A DNA stretch of 64,000 nt from Ewingella sp049889095 (lineage in GTDB: Bacteria > Pseudomonadota > Gammaproteobacteria > Enterobacterales > Enterobacteriaceae): assembly GCA_049889095.1 (NCBI GenBank), contig JBLJFK010000003.1, one strand, 5' to 3'. Every line of letters begins with the position of its first letter. The stretch's first letter is position 1. Below are positions 51,899-60,840 of this stretch, one piece after another. A model generated the notes under the pieces. The model did not search any database. It was not told the origin of the DNA and saw only the letters and a list, made by a program, of their open reading frames with translations. The position numbers and the translations under genes are program-made.

Positions 51899-52618
51899 AT
51901 GGGCAGAATCCCGCCCAGGAGAAGGAAAGCCATCCGCATTTATCAACCGATGTTGAGATCCTGGATTGCCATTATGAAAAGGCCGATGCGTGACACTACG
52001 CCGCTGTCTGAAAGCGACGAATCCACAGAACAGCAAAATGTGCAGCCATCAATGATGAGCAAAGCCAAAGCACTGGCCTGCAAAGGCTGGCATATGAGCG
52101 ATAATTTCAATTGGATGTCGCCGCTGCCCTACGCCCATCGTCGCTGGATTATTCTCAGCGTACTGGTGGTTCTGCTGGCGTTGTTGTGGCCCTATTCGCC
52201 CCAAAACAGCTATTCGCCGTCACAACCACAGCAACCAGCATCGATTCCAATGCAGGCTGATCTGAGAAATGAGCAGGGACGCACTACGCAACTTGCACAA
52301 CCTCAGCCACAACAGCAACAGGCGGCCGCTGAGACGCCTCAACCGCTTGCTCAGGAGAACTGGAAGAGTTATCGCATTCAGTCCGGTCAGACGCTGGCAC
52401 AGCTGTTCCGTGATAATAATCTGGCAGTGGGTGATGTCTTTGCGATGGCGCAGGTCGAAGGGGATGAAAAGCCACTGAGTAACCTGAAGGCCGGGCAAGA
52501 AGTGAAAATACAGCGTAATGCGCAGGGAGCAGTGACGTCACTGCAAGTGACCAGAGAACAGAATTCGACGGTGCTCTTTACCCGTCAGGCCGACGGCACT
52601 TATAAGCGCAGCCGATAG
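51899..52618 (+). CDS. ytfB: OapA-domain cell-envelope protein YtfB
   Basis: A 239-residue single-pass membrane protein. A cytoplasmic N-terminus of about 80 residues is followed by a transmembrane segment (about 82-99, WIILSVLVVLLALLWPY), a Gln/Pro-rich linker and a C-terminal OapA/LysM-like domain (SYRIQSGQTLAQLFRDNNL, about 158-176). E. coli YtfB affects cell division and binds glycans. The start has GAGAGG upstream. The N-terminus is longer than in E. coli (212 residues); internal ATGs near 51974-51990 are possible alternatives. Confidence 0.9.
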   Translation: MGRIPPRRRKAIRIYQPMLRSWIAIMKRPMRDTTPLSESDESTEQQNVQPSMMSKAKALACKGWHMSDNFNWMSPLPYAHRRWIILSVLVVLLALLWPYSPQNSYSPSQPQQPASIPMQADLRNEQGRTTQLAQPQPQQQQAAAETPQPLAQENWKSYRIQSGQTLAQLFRDNNLAVGDVFAMAQVEGDEKPLSNLKAGQEVKIQRNAQGAVTSLQVTREQNSTVLFTRQADGTYKRSR

Positions 52619-52655
52619 TTTATCGTTATTGCTTCCTAAACAGTGACTTTCGCTA

Positions 52656-52687
52656 AAAAGCAAAACGCCGGCACAAGGCCGGCGTTT
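52656..52687. terminator. Terminator between ytfB and rplI
   Basis: AAACGCCGG / CCGGCGTTT with a CACAAGG loop; T-rich sequence follows mainly on the minus strand, where it ends the rpsF-rplI operon. Confidence 0.82.
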
Positions 52688-52708
52688 CACAGGTTAACTT
52701 CAGCGTTA

Positions 52709-53161
52709 TTACGCTTCAGCAACCACAACGATATTCAGTTTAGCGAATACGTCAGTGTGTACCTGGAACTGAACTTCGTGTTCACCAGTGGTACGCAGAA
52801 CGCCATTCGGCAAACGAACTTCGCTTTTTGCAACTTCAGCACCAGCTGCAGTCACTGCATCAGCAATATCGCGAGTACCGATAGAGCCGAACAATTTGCC
52901 TTCGTCGCCTGATTTAGACGCGATGGTGACTGAAACCAGTTCGTTGATTTTAGTTGCACGAGCTTGAGCAGCGTTCAGAACGTCAGCCAATTTGGCTTCC
53001 AGATCTGCACGACGTGCTTCGAAGAACTCAACGTTTTTCTTGGTAGCAGGAACAGCTTTGCCCTGTGGTACCAGGAAGTTACGAGCGTAGCCCGCTTTAA
53101 CGTTAACTTGATCACCCAGGCTGCCCAGGTTTGCTACTTTATCAAGCAGAATAACTTGCAT
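52709..53161 (-). CDS. rplI: 50S ribosomal protein L9
   Basis: A 150-residue protein with two RNA-binding domains joined by a long helix. The N-terminal MQVILLDKVANLGSLGDQVN and GYARNFLVPQGKA are family signatures. It is the last gene of rpsF-priB-rpsR-rplI. Confidence 0.99.
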   Translation of the reverse strand: MQVILLDKVANLGSLGDQVNVKAGYARNFLVPQGKAVPATKKNVEFFEARRADLEAKLADVLNAAQARATKINELVSVTIASKSGDEGKLFGSIGTRDIADAVTAAGAEVAKSEVRLPNGVLRTTGEHEVQFQVHTDVFAKLNIVVVAEA

Positions 53162-53200
53162 TACCTTAACCTCTCAAAGTCGTTTATGGACAGTGGCCAA

Positions 53201-53428
53201 TTACTGATGACGATCAGTGTATGGCAACAAAGAAAGGTAGCGAGCGCGCTTGATACAACGAGCGAGCTGACGCTGGTATTTTGCACGAGTACCGGTAATA
53301 CGGCTCGGGACAATTTTACCACTTTCGGTAACGTAGTTTTTCAGCGTAGCGATATCTTTATAATCAATCTCTACAACGCCTTCCGCGGTAAAACGGCAGA
53401 ACTTGCGACGACGGAAATAACGTGCCAT
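53201..53428 (-). CDS. rpsR: 30S ribosomal protein S18
   Basis: A 75-residue protein that binds the 30S platform as a pair with S6. The family start MARYFRRRKFCRFTAEG and the block LKNYVTESGKIVPSRITGT are intact. It is four bases downstream of priB. The S6-S18 complex feeds back on the operon in E. coli. Confidence 0.99.
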   Translation of the reverse strand: MARYFRRRKFCRFTAEGVVEIDYKDIATLKNYVTESGKIVPSRITGTRAKYQRQLARCIKRARYLSLLPYTDRHQ

Positions 53429-53432
53429 TAGG

Positions 53433-53750
53433 CTAGTCTCCAGAATCTATCAATTCAATCTGCTCGGCATGTAACACCACTTTGTTCAGTCCATTGCGCC
53501 CTTGATGGCAACTAATGAATCCAGAAACAGTGAGTTGCGTGCCGACCGTTATACTGTGAGTTAATGCTTGTGACGCTTGTCCACTAACAACCACGGGCAT
53601 TCTGCACCATGCTTGTCGGTTAAATCCGGCTTCTTCCTGCTGTGAGCGGTGCTCTAGCACAAACTGACAGTGAGGGATGCCCGAAGGACTGACTTTACGG
53701 ATGGGTGCCTTGCACACTGTACCGGACAACACCAAACGATTCGCCGTCAC
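53433..53750 (-). CDS. priB: Primosomal replication protein N (PriB)
   Basis: A 105-residue OB-fold single-stranded DNA-binding protein that helps PriA restart stalled replication forks. The sequence NRLVLSGTVCKAPIRKVSPS and the C-terminal VVLHAEQIELIDSGD match the family. The start is a GTG at 53750. It lies five bases after rpsF inside the ribosomal operon, as in E. coli. Confidence 0.97.
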   Translation of the reverse strand: MTANRLVLSGTVCKAPIRKVSPSGIPHCQFVLEHRSQQEEAGFNRQAWCRMPVVVSGQASQALTHSITVGTQLTVSGFISCHQGRNGLNKVVLHAEQIELIDSGD

Positions 53751-53755
53751 GGCAA

Positions 53756-54148
53756 TTACTCTTCAGAATCCCCAGCTTCAGCATCATCATTAGCTTCAGC
53801 GAAATCTTCACGACGATCACGACGTTCGTCTTTCGCTTTAACCATTGGAGATGCTTCAGTTACCGCGTGTTTTGTACGCATAACCATGCTACGGATAACG
53901 GCGTCGTTGAAGCGGAAGTTTGTTTCCAGCTCATCGATCGCTTCCTGCGGGGCTTCGACGTTCAGCAGAACGTAGTGAGCTTTGTGCAGTTTGTTGATCG
54001 GATAAGCCAGTTGACGGCGGCCCCAGTCTTCCAGACGGTGAATCTGACCAGCAGCGTTAGTGATTACTGCACTGTAACGCTCGATCATGCCCGGAACTTG
54101 TTCGCTTTGGTCAGGGTGTACCATAAATACGATTTCGTAATGACGCAT
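53756..54148 (-). CDS. rpsF: 30S ribosomal protein S6
   Basis: A 130-residue platform protein partnering S18. MRHYEIVFMVHPDQSEQVPGM is the family start. The C-terminal tail is acidic and extended (EANDDAEAGDSEE), the substrate of RimK glutamylation in E. coli. It is the first gene of its operon, with a near-consensus promoter at 54250-54278 and a leader of roughly 100 bases. Confidence 0.99.
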   Translation of the reverse strand: MRHYEIVFMVHPDQSEQVPGMIERYSAVITNAAGQIHRLEDWGRRQLAYPINKLHKAHYVLLNVEAPQEAIDELETNFRFNDAVIRSMVMRTKHAVTEASPMVKAKDERRDRREDFAEANDDAEAGDSEE

Positions 54149-54249
54149 AGAATTGCTCCTTACGGATTATTCAGCCTCCTGTCAGGGTCAACCGCGGCCC
54201 ATGGAAGCAAGGAACGTGTTAATATGTGCGGTCGAAAAAATGACGCGCA

Positions 54250-54278
54250 ATTATATGTACAGCCTGAGAAAAATTCAA
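54250..54278 (-). promoter_or_regulatory. rpsF operon promoter
   Basis: On the minus strand -35 TTGAAT (54273-54278) and -10 TATAAT (54250-54255) are separated by exactly 17 bp; this is the strongest sigma-70 match in the window. Confidence 0.85.
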
Positions 54279-54321
54279 GTAATAAGGTAGATTAATTAAT
54301 CGTCCGCCCGCAGGTGCGCTT

Positions 54322-55071
54322 TTACAGGTGACGATGGAAAAAAGCCGTGGCTTCTGCCGACGCATGCACGCTAACCCGGTGCTTCGCACCCGGCTCGGCG
54401 AGAAAGGTCAGATTCGCGTCATTGCCGCTGGCAACCATCTCCTGATGCAGTCGCAGGCTTTCATTAAATGGCACGACATCATCCTCTTCCCCATGCCAGA
54501 CAAACAGCGGGCGCTCAGCAAGTTGGGCAGCTTTTCCGCTGATATCCCAGCCCAATAGCGACGCATGGGCGCGCCGGAAGGCTTCACGTTGTGCGGCGTC
54601 TTTAGCATCATAAGCAGGAAAAAGACGTTCCGATAACGTATTGAAGTAACCCGAACCCATCAGGCAAACCGCGGCTTTTATCCAGGGGAAGCGAACCAAA
54701 GAGGCCATCGTAGTCATGCCGCCCATTGACACGCCTCCAACACCCAGACGGCAGGGATCGGCCAGACCGCGGCTGACAAAAGACTCTTTCAACGTTGCCA
54801 GCTCATCGACATTGCTTTGCAAAATATCCCAGAAGCTCGCCATAAGTCTTGCTGTATCACCATCAGCCCGCGCGCCATGCAGCGGTGCATCCGGCAAAAT
54901 CACCCGATAGCCTACCTGTGCCAACAGGTAACCGAAGTAGGAATAGATCTCTTTCGATGATGTAAAACCGTGATAGAAGAAAATGGTCGGCAGCAGATGA
55001 TGATATTTTCCCGCAGGCACCGCATGGATCAGTTGTATCCCCTGCACTTCTTCCTGATACATTTCAATCAT
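54322..55071 (-). CDS. yjfP: Alpha/beta-hydrolase esterase YjfP
   Basis: A 249-residue carboxylesterase-like protein. The oxyanion region FFYHGFTSSKEIYSYFG is near residue 32. The nucleophile elbow GVGGVSMGGMT (GxSxG) is near 115, the Asp lies in WHGEEDDVVPF near 193, and the His in GAKHRVSVHA near 230. E. coli YjfP hydrolyses short acyl esters in vitro; the natural substrate is unknown. It has the same orientation as the rpsF operon, ending 173 bp upstream of it, and is divergent from bsmA. Confidence 0.94.
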   Translation of the reverse strand: MIEMYQEEVQGIQLIHAVPAGKYHHLLPTIFFYHGFTSSKEIYSYFGYLLAQVGYRVILPDAPLHGARADGDTARLMASFWDILQSNVDELATLKESFVSRGLADPCRLGVGGVSMGGMTTMASLVRFPWIKAAVCLMGSGYFNTLSERLFPAYDAKDAAQREAFRRAHASLLGWDISGKAAQLAERPLFVWHGEEDDVVPFNESLRLHQEMVASGNDANLTFLAEPGAKHRVSVHASAEATAFFHRHL

Positions 55072-55271
55072 CAGACCGACTCCCCCGTTTTAATCAATCC
55101 GGATAACATCCCGGCAAGAGTGCTATTTTATCCCCATTAGCGAAAGCTACTACTGCCATTTTGACATGATTTATAACCACTTCGTGCAGCGACGCTTGTG
55201 AGCGTCCCACTCGCCAGCATCGCAGATAAAGCGCTACACTTATTCTAAGTGCCTACATACCGGATAATTTG

Positions 55272-55583
55272 ATGAAAATTCATTGTTTGACCCTGTCGCT
55301 ACTATTGATTCTCGCGGTGAGTGGTTGCAGTAACATGATGCAAACCACACCTGTTCCGCCCCCCGCTCCGACGGCCAAAGCGCAGGAAATAACCCGAGCG
55401 CAAACGTCAACACTAACCAAATTAGGTGCTATCACCGCCGAAGCCATTGGCAGCCCGATGGACGTCGAAGCAGAGATTCAACGTAAAGCCGATGCCGCCG
55501 GTGCGCGTTATTACGTCATCATGTTTAACAGCGAAACCATTGTCCCTGGCCGCTGGTACTCTCAGGCTATCCTTTATCGTTAA
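55272..55583 (+). CDS. bsmA: Lipoprotein BsmA (YhcN/DUF1471 family)
   Basis: A 103-residue protein with a lipoprotein signal ending in LAVSGC (Cys about 20). A Pro-rich linker precedes a DUF1471 domain (TKLGAITAEAIGSPMDVEAE and YYVIMFNSETIVPGRWYSQA). In E. coli BsmA is linked to biofilm stress tolerance. The ATG at 55272 is used; a TTG directly before it is unlikely. Its stop codon lies three bases from the stop of convergent aidB, with no terminator between them. Confidence 0.93.
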   Translation: MKIHCLTLSLLLILAVSGCSNMMQTTPVPPPAPTAKAQEITRAQTSTLTKLGAITAEAIGSPMDVEAEIQRKADAAGARYYVIMFNSETIVPGRWYSQAILYR

Positions 55584-55586
55584 GCA

Positions 55587-57218
55587 CTACTCGGCCCCAA
55601 TAGCGCGATTTAACAACTGCTGGCAGAGCCTTTCCGGCACCAGACTTTCCCCGCGATCATCAAGCACCATCCGGCACCAGGCATCCGCCATCGGTGGCGG
55701 AGAAAATTCTAACATCTGCACTGCCGTACATAAGTTGAAGATTTGCGAGGTCAGCCAGCGCGCCTGGGCTTCATCCGGCGCACGTAAGCGTTGTAACAGC
55801 AGCCGCACCGCGCGATCGAATAAGCGGTTCTGACCACGTACCTGATGCAGTATGTGCTGTAGCAGTTCAGTGGCCATGGGCAGTTTTTTAAGCGTACGCA
55901 GTACGTCAAGGCACATGATGTTGCCAGAGCCTTCCCAGATACTGTTCACCGGCATTTCGCGGTACAGGCGCGGCAGTTCGCTCTCTTCGCAATAGCCGAT
56001 ACCTCCCAACGCTTCCATGCCTTCAGCAACAAACGGCACCCCCTGACGACAGACCTCATATTTGGCTGCCGGCGTCAGAAGTCGGCACAGCACCTGCTCG
56101 CTGGGATTTTGCGTAGCACCTGTCGCGGCTGCCAGCCGCATCAATATCTGTGTCTGTCCCTCCAAACGTAACGCCATCCGGCTGAGAACCTGACGCATCA
56201 GCGGTTGCTCCACCAGCGACCGACCAAAAACCTGACGCTGGAACGTATGATAGAGCGCCACTGATAGGGCGCGCCGCATCATGCCGTGACTGCCCAGCGC
56301 ACAGTCAAACCGCGTATGCGCCCCCATCCTGAGAATATGCCGTATACCATCACCCTCCTCGCCCAGCAGCCAGCCGGTGGCATTGCGGAACTCCACTTCG
56401 CTGCTGGCATTGGACCGGTTTCCCAGTTTGTCTTTCAACCGCTCGATATGGATGGCATTTCGTTCGCCATCGGGCAAAACACGCGGCAGGAAGAAGCACG
56501 ATAATCCTCCGTGCGTCTGCGCCAGAACCAGATGGGCATCGCTTTGCGGAACCGAGAAAAACCATTTGTGACCGATCAACCGGTAGGCTTTACCGGGGCC
56601 AGCGCCTTCCAGTGCCGTAGCTCGCGTGGTATTACTCAGCACGTCTGACCCACCCTGTTTTTCAGTCATACCCATGCCGATCAGCACGCCTTTTTTCTGC
56701 GCTGCCGACTGCAAATGTGGGTCGTAACGATCGGAAAGCAGCGGCGTCAGCCAATGGCTGAATTCAGCAGGAAGGGTTTTCTGGAGTAACGGAATGGCGC
56801 CGAAGGTCATGGTTATCGGACATAATGTTCCCGACTCAACCTGAGCGTGCAGAATAAAACGTGCCGCCCGCGCCACCGAAGAGCCTATTCTGGCCTCATC
56901 TTCCCACGGCAAATTATGCACCCGGTTGGCTATCAGTCCCTGCATCAGCAGGTGCCAGGCCGGATGAAAGCGCACATCGTCGAGGCGCTCACCGGTGGCA
57001 TCAAAACGCAGCAGTTCAGGCGGATTAGCGTTGGCCAGTCGCCCAAGCTCCAGAGACTCCGCTGAACCTAGCTGCTGACCGAGAGAAGCCAGAACGTCAG
57101 TGTCCCATCCGGCCTGCTGGCAGTTTACGGCTTCACGCAGCGGCGAGTCGGAGAGAAATAAGTTGCTGTTGCTTAGTGGCTTAGGCTGATTAAAAACCCG
57201 ATGTGTTTCCCAATCCAT
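55587..57218 (-). CDS. aidB: Acyl-CoA dehydrogenase-like DNA alkylation response protein AidB
   Basis: A 543-residue flavoprotein of the acyl-CoA dehydrogenase superfamily, induced in the Ada response to alkylation damage in E. coli. Motifs include GMGMTEKQGGSDVLSNTTRA near residue 185, the FAD-binding region and the C-terminal EALGGIGYCEESELPRLYRE near 425. A basic C-terminal DNA-binding region is expected from the family. AGGGAG precedes the ATG. I did not see a clear Ada box upstream. Confidence 0.96.
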   Translation of the reverse strand: MDWETHRVFNQPKPLSNSNLFLSDSPLREAVNCQQAGWDTDVLASLGQQLGSAESLELGRLANANPPELLRFDATGERLDDVRFHPAWHLLMQGLIANRVHNLPWEDEARIGSSVARAARFILHAQVESGTLCPITMTFGAIPLLQKTLPAEFSHWLTPLLSDRYDPHLQSAAQKKGVLIGMGMTEKQGGSDVLSNTTRATALEGAGPGKAYRLIGHKWFFSVPQSDAHLVLAQTHGGLSCFFLPRVLPDGERNAIHIERLKDKLGNRSNASSEVEFRNATGWLLGEEGDGIRHILRMGAHTRFDCALGSHGMMRRALSVALYHTFQRQVFGRSLVEQPLMRQVLSRMALRLEGQTQILMRLAAATGATQNPSEQVLCRLLTPAAKYEVCRQGVPFVAEGMEALGGIGYCEESELPRLYREMPVNSIWEGSGNIMCLDVLRTLKKLPMATELLQHILHQVRGQNRLFDRAVRLLLQRLRAPDEAQARWLTSQIFNLCTAVQMLEFSPPPMADAWCRMVLDDRGESLVPERLCQQLLNRAIGAE

Positions 57219-57318
57219 GATGTTCTCCCTGCCGGGTTGTTAAGGGCAAAGTGATGATGGGATCAAGTATGGTAAAAATTGAGGGATTAACAGGCGGATG
57301 GATCACAAAGGGTGAAAT

Positions 57319-57346
57319 GTAAAATGGGAACCCTAAGGTTCCCATT
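57319..57346 (-). terminator. Terminator after rlmB
   Basis: The 10-bp perfect stem AATGGGAACC / GGTTCCCATT with a CTAA loop is followed on the minus strand by TTTTACATTT. Confidence 0.87.
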
Positions 57347-57372
57347 CTGGTATCTGACCCGTGCAGCCTGGG

Positions 57373-58113
57373 TCAGGCTTTCACTGCACGCTGACGCACG
57401 GCTTCGAACAGGCAGACGCCGGTCGCCACTGAGACGTTCAGCGAAGAGACAGAACCGGACATCGGGATGCTGATCAACTCGTCACAATGTTCGCGGGTCA
57501 GACGGCGCATACCTTCACCTTCTGCGCCCATAACCAGCGCCATAGGACCGGTCATTTTGCTTTGGTACAGAGTATGGTCAGCTTCACCTGCCGTGCCGAC
57601 AATCCAGACATTGTGCTCCTGCAACACGCGCAGAGTGCGAGCCAGATTGGTCACGTTAATCACTGGTACATTTTCAGCCGCACCGCTGGCGACTTTTTTG
57701 GCAGTGGCATTCAGCTTCGCAGAACGGTCGCGCGGAACAATCACCGCGTGCACACCGGCGGCATCGGCAGTACGCAGGCAGGCACCGAGATTATGTGGAT
57801 CAGTAACGCCGTCCAGCACCAGCAGGAACGGGCTGTCCAGACTTTCCAGCAGCGCAGGCAGATCGTTTTCCTGATACTGACGCCCTTCGCGGACGCGGGC
57901 AATAATGCCCTGATGTACCGCGCCTTCTGACTTCTCGTCCAGCAACTGGCGGTTCGCCACCTGAATCACAATGCCGCTGGCTTCCAGCTCATCGATCAAC
58001 GGTTTCAGACGTTTATCATCACGTCCTTTCAGAATAAAAACTTCAAGAAAGCGCTGCGGATCGGTGTCGAGTAAGGCTTTAACGGAATGAATACCGTAGA
58101 TAATTTCGCTCAT
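57373..58113 (-). CDS. rlmB: 23S rRNA (guanosine(2251)-2'-O)-methyltransferase RlmB
   Basis: A 246-residue SpoU/TrmH-type methyltransferase with a knotted C-terminal domain. Conserved motifs are LDGVTDPHNLGACLRTADAA near 105, VMGAEGEGMRRLTREHCDEL near 193 and IPMSGSVSSLNVSVATGVCL near 215. It is downstream of rnr, as in E. coli, but 178 bp away with a short repeat element in between. Confidence 0.97.
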   Translation of the reverse strand: MSEIIYGIHSVKALLDTDPQRFLEVFILKGRDDKRLKPLIDELEASGIVIQVANRQLLDEKSEGAVHQGIIARVREGRQYQENDLPALLESLDSPFLLVLDGVTDPHNLGACLRTADAAGVHAVIVPRDRSAKLNATAKKVASGAAENVPVINVTNLARTLRVLQEHNVWIVGTAGEADHTLYQSKMTGPMALVMGAEGEGMRRLTREHCDELISIPMSGSVSSLNVSVATGVCLFEAVRQRAVKA

Positions 58114-58199
58114 GAGGCTCTTTAAAATAGAATTGCGGACAGCATGCTGCCCGCAATTTAACTAAGGTTACGGGCGATTCTATCATCGACTGCGTTGCC

Positions 58200-58272
58200 C
58201 TTCATACTTCGAGTTGCAGATGCGTTGGATGCACTTAGTTGTCTCCCTGCAACTCGAATTATTTTGGTATAC
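58200..58272. repeat. Short ERIC-like/MITE-like inverted-repeat remnant
   Basis: TTCGAGTTGCAG (58208-58219) and CTGCAACTCGAA (58247-58258) form a perfect 12-bp inverted repeat around 27 bases. They are flanked by TTCATAC and ATTATTTTGGTATAC. I recognise these ends as those of intergenic repeats common in Yersinia and Serratia-type genomes, where a longer ERIC-type core lies between them. Here the core is missing. It lies in the rnr-rlmB gap and would form a hairpin in that mRNA. Confidence 0.65.
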
Positions 58273-58291
58273 AAACAATCGACTGAAAGGG

Positions 58292-60799
58292 TTAACTGTC
58301 AGACTGCTTTTTCTTCGCGCGCTTGGCTTTGGTGGCGTCCGCGATTTTCTGCGTCTGGTCAGAAGGCTTTTTGGCTTTCTTCGGTTTGCCGTCTTTGCCT
58401 ACTGCGCTCGCCGCTTTCTCTTTCTTCGGTTTTGCCGATTTGGCTGCTTTTACATCGTCTTTACGGAATGCACTGTCCGGCTCGAAATTCGCGCCTTTCT
58501 TCGCCGTACGACGGCGTCCGGCGTTGGCAGGACTGTTCGGCCGCATAGTACGCTCGCCCGGTTTCTTAGCACGATCGCGGGCCGTTTTACCTTCACCACG
58601 TGGTTTGCGGCTGCTGGAAACCAGAGCAAAATCGATTTTACGCTCGTCCATGTGCACGGCTTCAACGCGGATTTCGACGGTATCGCCGAGGCGATAGACC
58701 ATCCCGGAAGACTCACCGATCAGGCGCTGGCCGATATTGTCATAACGGTAGTAGTCGTTATCCAGCGTGGAGACGTGGACCAGACCATCGATGAACAAAT
58801 CATTAAGGCGTACAAAGAAACCGAAGCCCGTGACGCTGGCGATGATCCCATTGAACACTTCGCCGACGTGATCCTGCATGAAGTCGCACTTCAGCCAGTC
58901 AGCCACGTTGCGGGTCGCTTCATCCGCACGGCGCTCGGCCATCGAACAATGCTCGCCCAATTGCAGCATGTCATTGTATTCACTATGCCAGCCGCCGGTT
59001 GGCGTCCAGCGATCTTTCAGCGTGCCGTGCTCTTTTGCCAACAGATACTTGATGGCGCGGTGCAGTGCGAGGTCAGGATAACGACGAATTGGTGAAGTAA
59101 AGTGACCGTATGACTGCAAAGCCAGACCGAAGTGTCCGCGATTTTCCGGATCATAAATCGCCTGCTTCATCGAACGCAGCAGCATGGTTTGCAGCATTTC
59201 CCGGTCAGGACGGCCAGCCAGCTCATCCATGATTTGGGCGTAGTCTTTAGGTTCAGGCTTCAGACCACCGCCCATCACCAGACCCAATTCACCCAGCACG
59301 CTTTTCAGCGCCGAAATGTGGTCGTCGCTCGGACGGTCATGAACGCGGAACAGCGCAGGCTCGTTATGTTTTTCAACAAAACGTGCAGCCGCGATGTTCG
59401 CCAGAATCATGCATTCTTCAATCAATTTGTGAGCGTCGTTACGCACGGTCGGTTCGACACGCTCGATACGGCGTTCTGCGTTAAAGATAAATTTGGCTTC
59501 TTCTGTTTCGAAGGCAATACCGCCACGTTCTGCGCGTGCCTGATCCAACGCTTTGTACAAGTGGTGCAGCTCTTGCAGGTGTGGAACCAGCGGGCTGTAA
59601 TGTTCGCGCAGCTCTTCGTCACCATCAATAATGCGCCAGACTTTGTTGTACGTCAGGCGGGCGTGAGAGCTCATCACCGCTTCGTAGAATTTCGAACCGG
59701 TTAGTTTGCCCTGCGCTGAAATGGTCATTTCGCAGACCATACACAGGCGATCAACCTGCGGGTTAAGCGAGCAAAGTCCGTTGGACAGTACTTCCGGCAG
59801 CATCGGAACGACCTGCGACGGGAAATAAACGGATGTAGCACGGCTGCGCGCTTCGTCATCGAGCGCGGTACCATGACGGACGTAGTAACTGACATCGGCA
59901 ATGGCAACCCATAAGCGCCAGCCGCCACCGCGTTTTTTCTCACAGAATACGGCGTCATCAAAGTCACGGGCATCTTCACCATCAATAGTGACCAGCGGCA
60001 AGGCGCGTAAATCAACGCGGCCTTTTTTGGCCTCTTCCGGTACCTGCTCACTCAGGCCTTCGACCTGTTTAAGCACCTGAGGTGGCCAGACGTGAGGGAT
60101 TTCATGGGTACGCAGCGCAATATCCACCGCCATGCTGGTGCCCATTTTGTCACCGAGCACTTCAACAATTGTCCCGACCGCTTTGGTACGGCGCGTCGGA
60201 CGCTGAGTCAGCTCAACAACCACCATATAGCCCATGCGCGCACCATTAATGGCTTCGGCTGGGATCAGGATGTCGAAACTAAGACGACTGTCGTCCGGTA
60301 CCACAAAACCCGCGCCGGCATCAGTAAAGTAGCGGCCAACAATCTGGCTAACTTTAGGCACCACGACGCGAACGATACGGGCTTCGCGACGACCTTTGCG
60401 GTCAGTGCCAATAGGCTGTGCGAGAACCACGTCGCCGTGGATGCACATCTTCATCTGTTCAGCGGACAGATAAACGTCATCTTTTTTCACGCCTTCAAGA
60501 CGCAGGAAGCCGTAGCCATCACGGTGACCAATCACCGTGCCTTTCAATAGGTCTAGACGCTCTGGTAACGCGTAGCACTGGCGGCGGGTGAAGACTAATT
60601 GGCCATCTCGTTCCATCGCCCGCAGGCGGCGGCGCAGGGCTTCCAGCGCTTCTTCACCAGATAAATTCAGTTCAGTGCTCAGCTCTTCACGGCTGGCCGG
60701 CGCTTCGCGCTTGGCGAGATGCTCAAGAATGAACTCACGACTCGGAATAGGTGATTCGTATTTTTCTGCTTCTCGTTCCAGGAATGGATCTTGTGACAT
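58292..60799 (-). CDS. rnr: Ribonuclease R
   Basis: An 835-residue 3'-to-5' hydrolytic exoribonuclease that degrades structured RNA and acts in trans-translation and cold shock. The order is: N-terminal helix-turn-helix, two cold-shock domains (GTVIGHRDGYGFLRLEG near 85), the RNB catalytic domain (VTIDGEDARDFDDAVFCEKK near 270, with the metal-binding Asp cluster), an S1 domain (GIIASVTGFGFFVRLNDLF) and a Lys-rich tail. GGAGG precedes the ATG at 60799. It begins 41 bases after nsrR and is followed by rlmB. Confidence 0.98.
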   Translation of the reverse strand: MSQDPFLEREAEKYESPIPSREFILEHLAKREAPASREELSTELNLSGEEALEALRRRLRAMERDGQLVFTRRQCYALPERLDLLKGTVIGHRDGYGFLRLEGVKKDDVYLSAEQMKMCIHGDVVLAQPIGTDRKGRREARIVRVVVPKVSQIVGRYFTDAGAGFVVPDDSRLSFDILIPAEAINGARMGYMVVVELTQRPTRRTKAVGTIVEVLGDKMGTSMAVDIALRTHEIPHVWPPQVLKQVEGLSEQVPEEAKKGRVDLRALPLVTIDGEDARDFDDAVFCEKKRGGGWRLWVAIADVSYYVRHGTALDDEARSRATSVYFPSQVVPMLPEVLSNGLCSLNPQVDRLCMVCEMTISAQGKLTGSKFYEAVMSSHARLTYNKVWRIIDGDEELREHYSPLVPHLQELHHLYKALDQARAERGGIAFETEEAKFIFNAERRIERVEPTVRNDAHKLIEECMILANIAAARFVEKHNEPALFRVHDRPSDDHISALKSVLGELGLVMGGGLKPEPKDYAQIMDELAGRPDREMLQTMLLRSMKQAIYDPENRGHFGLALQSYGHFTSPIRRYPDLALHRAIKYLLAKEHGTLKDRWTPTGGWHSEYNDMLQLGEHCSMAERRADEATRNVADWLKCDFMQDHVGEVFNGIIASVTGFGFFVRLNDLFIDGLVHVSTLDNDYYRYDNIGQRLIGESSGMVYRLGDTVEIRVEAVHMDERKIDFALVSSSRKPRGEGKTARDRAKKPGERTMRPNSPANAGRRRTAKKGANFEPDSAFRKDDVKAAKSAKPKKEKAASAVGKDGKPKKAKKPSDQTQKIADATKAKRAKKKQSDS

Positions 60800-60840
60800 A
60801 GCGGTTCCTCCGTTGTCATCAGCAGTTTGTTGAAACTCTT

